Source of the DNA: Rhizobium sp. P38BS-XIX
GTDB lineage: Bacteria; Pseudomonadota; Alphaproteobacteria; Rhizobiales; Rhizobiaceae
Direction: 5' to 3'
NCBI RefSeq assembly: GCF_012641435.1
Contig: NZ_JABAIJ010000005.1
Span: forward strand, 372,001-436,000
Length of the DNA: 64,000 bases
The position numbers were made by a program, and so were the translations under genes. Positions 60,866 to 64,000 of the stretch are shown one piece after another. Below the pieces are notes generated by a model. The model searched no databases. It saw only the letters and a list, made by a program, of their open reading frames with translations, and had not been told where the DNA came from. Position 1 is the first letter of the stretch. Every line of letters begins with the position of its first letter.

Positions 60866-63376
60866 GTGGATCAGATCGATGCAGACCGCCTCCTTGCCCT
60901 GCCTGCCCCCTTTACCCGCTGGTTTACGGAAAAGGGCTGGCAGCCGCGTGCGCATCAGCTGGAGCTGCTGGCGCGGGCCGAAGCGGGCGAAAGCACGCTG
61001 CTGATTGCGCCGACAGGCGCCGGCAAGACGCTCGCCGGCTTCCTGCCGTCGCTGACGGACCTCACGCGGCGCGGCAAGATCCCGCCGGGCTCAGCCTTCA
61101 CCGGCATTCATACGCTCTATATTTCGCCGCTGAAGGCGCTCGCGGTCGATATTGAGCGCAACCTGATGAAGCCCGTCTCGGAAATGGGCCTGCCCGTATC
61201 GGTCGAAAACCGCACCGGTGATACGCCGAGCGGCAAGCGCCAAAGGCAGAAGCTCAACCCGCCCGATATCCTGCTGACGACGCCGGAGCAGGTGGCGCTG
61301 CTGCTTGCCAATCGCGAGGCCGAGCGCTTCTTCAAGGATCTGAAATACATCGTCTTCGATGAGCTGCATTCGCTCGTCACGTCCAAGCGCGGCCATATGC
61401 TGTCGCTCGGTCTTGCCCGCATCCGCAAGCTGGCGCCGCATGTGCAGACCATCGGTCTTTCGGCGACCGTTGCCGACCCGATGGACCTGCAGAAATGGCT
61501 GGTGGCGCAAGAGCCGGGAAAGGAGCGCCACGCGGGCCTGGTTATCGTCGAAGGCGGCGCCAAGCCGGATATTTCCATTCTGTCGACGGAAGAGCGCATC
61601 CCCTGGTCCGGTCACTCCGCAAAATATGCCATCCCCGATATCTATCGCGAGCTGAAAGCGCATCGCACGACGCTCCTTTTTGTCAACACGCGCTCCCAGG
61701 CCGAAATGCTGTTTCAGGAGCTGTGGACGGCGAATGACGACAATCTGCCGATCGCCCTGCATCACGGCTCGCTCGATGTCGGCCAGCGCCGCAAGGTCGA
61801 AGCGGCCATGGCCGAAAACCGGCTGCGTGCCGTCGTCGCCACCTCGACGCTGGATCTCGGCATAGACTGGGGTGACGTCGATCTCGTCATCCATGTCGGC
61901 GCGCCGAAGGGTGCCAGCCGCCTTGCCCAACGCATCGGCCGCGCCAATCACCGCATGGACGAGCCGTCGAAGGCGATCCTGGTGCCGGCCAATCGCTTCG
62001 AGGTCATGGAGTGCCAGGCGGCGCTGGATGCCAATTATATCGGCGCGCAGGATACCCCACCGATCGGGGCCGGAGCGCTCGATGTTCTCGCCCAGCATGT
62101 GCTCGGCATGGCCTGCGCCGAACCGTTCGACATGCTGGAGCTATATGACGAGGTTCAGAGTGCGGCCCCCTATGCCGAGCTTTCCTGGGAGACCTTCGAG
62201 CGCATCGTCGATTTCGTCGCCACCGGCGGCTATGCGCTGAGAACCTATGAGCGCTATGCCCGTATCCGCAAGACGGCGGATGGGCGCTGGCGCGTCTCCA
62301 ATCCGCAGGTCGCGCAGCAATATCGCCTGAACCTCGGCACGATCGTCGAAGAGGCGATGCTGAACATCCGGCTGGTAAAGCGCAACACGCTCGGCTCGCT
62401 GGGACGAGGCGGGGCGCCGCTCGGCAAGGTCGAGGAATATTTCGTCGAGCAGCTGGCACCCGGCGACACCTTCCTCTTTTCCGGCAAGGTGCTGCGCTTC
62501 GAGGGCATCCGCGAGAGCGAGTGCCTGGCGTCGCAGGCCTTCTCGCTGGATCCGAAAATCCCGTCCTATGCCGGCGGCAAGTTTCCGCTTTCGACCTATC
62601 TCGCCGATCAGGTGCGGGCGATGATTGCCGATCCCGATCGGCGGCATCGCCTGCCGGATCAGGTGCGGGATTGGCTGGAAATTCAAAAAGAGAAGTCGCT
62701 GCTGCCGAAGCGCGACGAGTTCCTGATCGAGACCTTTCCACGCGGCAGTCGCGCCTATCTCGTCGCCTATCCCTTCGAGGGAAGGCTGGCGCACCAGACA
62801 CTTGGCATGCTGCTCACCCGAAGGCTGGAGCGCGCCGGCGCCAAGCCGATGGGCTTCGTGGCCACCGATTATTCCCTCGGCATCTGGGGGCTGGAGGACA
62901 TGGGGCTGATGATCGCCAACGGCCATCTCAGCCTGTCGGATCTCTTCGACGAGGATATGCTCGGCGACGATCTCGAAGCCTGGCTCGACGAATCCTTTCT
63001 TTTGAAGCGCACCTTCCGCAATTGCGCCGTCATTGCAGGCTTGATCGAGCGCCGGCATCCGGGCAAGGAAAAGACCGGCCGACAGGTGACGGTCTCGGCC
63101 GATCTGATCTATGACGTGCTGCGCAGTCACGAGCCCGACCACATCCTGCTACAGGCAACGAGGCAGGATGCGGCGACCGGACTTTTGGATATTGGCCGTC
63201 TTGCGGATATGCTGAAGCGAATCAAGGGCCATATCACCCATCGCGCGCTGGATCATATTTCCCCGCTCGCAGTGCCGGTGATGCTGGAGATCGGCAAGGT
63301 GCCGGTGCCCGGCGAGGCGCATGATTCCCTGCTGGCTGAAGCGGCGGACGATCTGATCCGCGAGGCGATGGAATAG
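60866..63376 (+). CDS. Ligase-associated DEXH-box helicase (Lhr-like)
   Basis: An 836-residue SF2 helicase: motif Ia region QPRAHQLELLARAEAGESTLL, Walker A IAPTGAGKTLAGFLP, DEXH YIVFDELHSL, motif III GLSATVAD, VVATSTLDLGIDWGDVDLVI and QRIGRANHRM. The C-terminal WH and Lhr-type extension continue to the end. It belongs to the bacterial LigC/LigD-type DNA-damage module and is adjacent to pdeM. Start chosen at GTG 60866 (MDQIDADRLL); the frame stays open upstream through the repeat, without homology. No clear ribosome site. Confidence 0.92.
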   Translation: MDQIDADRLLALPAPFTRWFTEKGWQPRAHQLELLARAEAGESTLLIAPTGAGKTLAGFLPSLTDLTRRGKIPPGSAFTGIHTLYISPLKALAVDIERNLMKPVSEMGLPVSVENRTGDTPSGKRQRQKLNPPDILLTTPEQVALLLANREAERFFKDLKYIVFDELHSLVTSKRGHMLSLGLARIRKLAPHVQTIGLSATVADPMDLQKWLVAQEPGKERHAGLVIVEGGAKPDISILSTEERIPWSGHSAKYAIPDIYRELKAHRTTLLFVNTRSQAEMLFQELWTANDDNLPIALHHGSLDVGQRRKVEAAMAENRLRAVVATSTLDLGIDWGDVDLVIHVGAPKGASRLAQRIGRANHRMDEPSKAILVPANRFEVMECQAALDANYIGAQDTPPIGAGALDVLAQHVLGMACAEPFDMLELYDEVQSAAPYAELSWETFERIVDFVATGGYALRTYERYARIRKTADGRWRVSNPQVAQQYRLNLGTIVEEAMLNIRLVKRNTLGSLGRGGAPLGKVEEYFVEQLAPGDTFLFSGKVLRFEGIRESECLASQAFSLDPKIPSYAGGKFPLSTYLADQVRAMIADPDRRHRLPDQVRDWLEIQKEKSLLPKRDEFLIETFPRGSRAYLVAYPFEGRLAHQTLGMLLTRRLERAGAKPMGFVATDYSLGIWGLEDMGLMIANGHLSLSDLFDEDMLGDDLEAWLDESFLLKRTFRNCAVIAGLIERRHPGKEKTGRQVTVSADLIYDVLRSHEPDHILLQATRQDAATGLLDIGRLADMLKRIKGHITHRALDHISPLAVPVMLEIGKVPVPGEAHDSLLAEAADDLIREAME

Positions 63377-63451
63377 GTGTGATCCCGAAAGCGCGAGGCG
63401 GTTTCGGATGGAATCATGCAAAACGGAACACGAAAGTAGACGGCTGAAGTG

Positions 63452-64000
63452 ATGAACCGCTTGGCGCTGGCGCGCGACATGTACGGACAGGAAAACGGTT
63501 CGACCGGTGCCAAGGCGGTCGAGACCGCCGTTCATGGCGTTGCTGCCGTCTGCGATCCGCTTGGCGGGCTCTATCTGCCGGATGCCGGTATTCTCGTCGT
63601 TTCCGACCTGCATCTTGAAAAGGGCGCGGCCTTCGCCCGTCGCGGCATGATGCTGCCGCCCTACGACACGCTGGCGACGCTGACGGTTCTCTCCGCCGTC
63701 ATCGGTCGTTATGATCCGAAGATCGTCGTTTCGCTGGGCGACAATTTCCACGATCGTGTCGGCTCTCAGCATCTGCCGGATGAGTTTCGCAGCCGCATCG
63801 TCGGCATGGCGCGCGGCCGCGAATGGGTCTGGATCAACGGCAATCACGATCCGGACGGCACGGTCGATCTGCCCGGCCATTCGGTCGACGAAATGCATTA
63901 TGGCGGCTTGACCTTTCGTCATGAGCCGAAGGCCGGGTTGCAGGCAGGCGAAATCGCCGGCCATTTGCACCCGTCCGCCACCGTTCGGCGCCGGGAGAAA
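63452..64000 (+). CDS. pdeM: Ligase-associated DNA damage response endonuclease PdeM, 3' end missing
   Basis: A metallophosphoesterase continuing past the window edge (183 residues visible). The metal motifs are VVSDLHLEKG, VSLGDNFHDR, WINGNHD and GHLHP. It is usually encoded beside the Lhr-like helicase and a ligase/exonuclease of the same DNA repair module, as here. The ATG at 63452 follows the helicase stop by 75 bases. The ribosome site is weak (TGAAGTG). Confidence 0.9.
   Translation, partial: MNRLALARDMYGQENGSTGAKAVETAVHGVAAVCDPLGGLYLPDAGILVVSDLHLEKGAAFARRGMMLPPYDTLATLTVLSAVIGRYDPKIVVSLGDNFHDRVGSQHLPDEFRSRIVGMARGREWVWINGNHDPDGTVDLPGHSVDEMHYGGLTFRHEPKAGLQAGEIAGHLHPSATVRRREK

Overview
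The window looks like chromosomal DNA of an alphaproteobacterium of the Rhizobiaceae, most likely Rhizobium or a close relative. The evidence is the GcrA regulator, the gene order phoR-pstSCAB-phoU-phoB, a SAM-II riboswitch before metZ, gstI divergent from a type II glutamine synthetase (glnII), several rhizobial families (DUF982, DUF6460, double-length dcd) and a paired-palindrome repeat near 60.6 kb. Base composition is GC-rich outside the island.

Layout: 1-7.8 kb holds the end of an osmF-type glycine betaine binding protein gene, a LysR regulator with two HTH segments, two tandem His-rich secreted proteins, small stress or unknown proteins, two DUF982 paralogues, tRNA-Thr(CGU) and a nitronate monooxygenase. 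7.8-16.7 kb is a phosphate block: ppk2 (polyphosphate), then phoR, Pho boxes, pstS, pstC, pstA, pstB, phoU and phoB. 16.7-25.4 kb is core: gcrA with a tight GANTC cluster upstream, argD-argF-hslO, apaG, a DnaB-like RecA-fold protein, metZ under a SAM-II riboswitch, dcd and tRNA-Gly(CCC).

A 17-kb genomic island is inserted at the 3' end of tRNA-Gly(CCC), bounded by a 19-bp direct repeat (25356-25374 and 42307-42325). A P4-type tyrosine integrase lies at the tRNA end and an AlpA-like DNA-binding protein at the far end. Its cargo is visibly more AT-rich in the 27-30 kb part and looks like anti-phage defence: a Z1-domain SF2 ATPase translationally coupled to an unknown 157-aa protein, an m4C/m6A-type DNA methyltransferase, an ABC-type AAA ATPase coupled to an HNH protein (PtuA/PtuB-like), a serine resolvase, a DUF262-DUF1524 GmrSD-like nuclease, and a SHOCT-tailed pair including a T4 Imm-like superinfection immunity protein. 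A HUH (rolling-circle Rep-like) protein and several unknown genes complete it. The Z1 + methyltransferase + ATPase/HNH combination is the best candidate for an undescribed system.

42.4-64 kb is again core-like: VOC protein, LysR/MFS divergent pair, acyltransferase, methyl-accepting chemotaxis protein, orphan solute-binding protein, TerB-like protein, SNase-fold protein, S24 repressor, DUF952-pyrD, MATE transporter, Tat/lipoprotein CAP protein, TPR-methyltransferase, YitT protein, gstI/glnII with a sigma-54 promoter, AhpD-like protein with Rrf2 regulator, the paired-palindrome repeat, and a ligase-associated helicase followed by pdeM, which runs off the end.
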